The position numbers and the translations under genes were made by a program. The notes under the pieces were generated by a model. That model was not told the origin of the DNA. It saw nothing but the letters and a program-made list of their open reading frames with translations, and ran no database searches. DNA of 6,770 bases from Bacteroidota bacterium (GTDB lineage: Bacteria; Bacteroidota; Bacteroidia; Bacteroidales; P3). The stretch lies in assembly GCA_030540495.1 (NCBI GenBank), contig JAUNWC010000086.1:1-6770 (forward strand), read 5' to 3'. Of the stretch, positions 6,433 through 6,770 are shown in pieces (within the stretch, counting starts at the first letter, position 1; each line of letters starts with the position of its first letter).

Positions 6433-6437
6433 CAATT

Positions 6438-6718
6438 CCAAACAGAGAGGTATGTTTTTGAGAGAAGGAGCGGAGAAGAGGAACAGAGAAAGTGAGTAAA
6501 CAGGAGAGGAAAGTTTGGAAAAAGAGTAGTTCATTGAGATAGTCATAAAAGACAAATGCAAAACCTAAATAAAATGTAGCGTAAGGTGACTTTTTAGATA
6601 AAGTCGAATGAAAGAATATGCATTAAGTTTTTATTAGAATAAAACTTTAGGCAGTCTGTCAATTTTTTTTAGCCAAGAAAAACAAAAGTTGTAATTTTTT
6701 TATTTATTAAGAAATTAT
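6438..6718 (+). other. rRNA operon leader with hairpins and boxA-like site
   Basis: Transcribed but non-mature 5' leader of the rRNA precursor. It begins with a strongly purine-rich stretch (only five pyrimidines in 6460-6510). GTTCATTGAGATA (6529-6541) resembles the boxA antitermination element of Bacteroidota rRNA leaders (recalled form GTTCTTTGA...). Two hairpins follow: GACTTT/AAAGTC (6588-6593 with 6600-6605) and AAGTTTT/AAAACTT (6625-6631 with 6641-6647). The region just before 16S should pair with sequence beyond the 16S 3' end for RNase III processing, but that partner lies outside the window. The start point is inferred from the promoter. Confidence 0.55.

Positions 6719-6770
<52 letters not shown>

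Overview
This window comes from an AT-rich member of the Bacteroidota, most likely a Bacteroidales-type bacterium. Three things point there. Genes and the rRNA operon are preceded by the Bacteroidota promoter signature (-33 TTG / -7 TAnnTTTG). One gene encodes a membrane protein resembling DUF6427, a family typical of this phylum. The quinone methyltransferase is the MenG/UbiE type. Species cannot be assigned, because only about 52 bases of 16S rRNA are present.

Layout. Bases 1-159 hold no gene, but contain a degenerate ~44-bp tandem repeat with inverted partners and AACCTAT words spaced by 10 bp. On the minus strand lies the menaquinone/ubiquinone biosynthesis methyltransferase (160-858). 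It is divergent from a multi-spanning membrane protein on the plus strand (970-1953), and the two share a compact 111-bp intergenic region with back-to-back -7 boxes and a 16-bp palindrome. A strong intrinsic terminator (1982-2026) closes the membrane-protein gene and overlaps the promoter of mnmG (2068-3945), the tRNA-U34 modification FAD enzyme. Six bases after the mnmG stop begins the -7 box of the last protein gene (3983-6229). This encodes a single-chain fusion of a PD-(D/E)XK nuclease domain (HsdR N-terminal type) with a DPPY DNA methyltransferase. About 490 bp without a protein gene follow, containing a near-ideal rRNA promoter (6402-6432), a ~280-nt rRNA leader, and the first bases of 16S rRNA (from about 6719).

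How it fits together. menG and mnmG are housekeeping genes. The most interesting element is the lone nuclease-methyltransferase fusion. It ends exactly in QLALF, a sequence matching the beta-sliding-clamp-binding pentapeptide consensus QL(S/D)LF. Its lysine codons, sampled at the N-terminus, also differ from those of mnmG. It looks like an acquired single-protein restriction-modification or phage-defence enzyme that may be tethered to the replication clamp; that last step is inference. Two extended ORF readings beginning with TTG (minus strand 879; plus strand 3956) were shortened, because their TTG lies inside a -7 promoter box.
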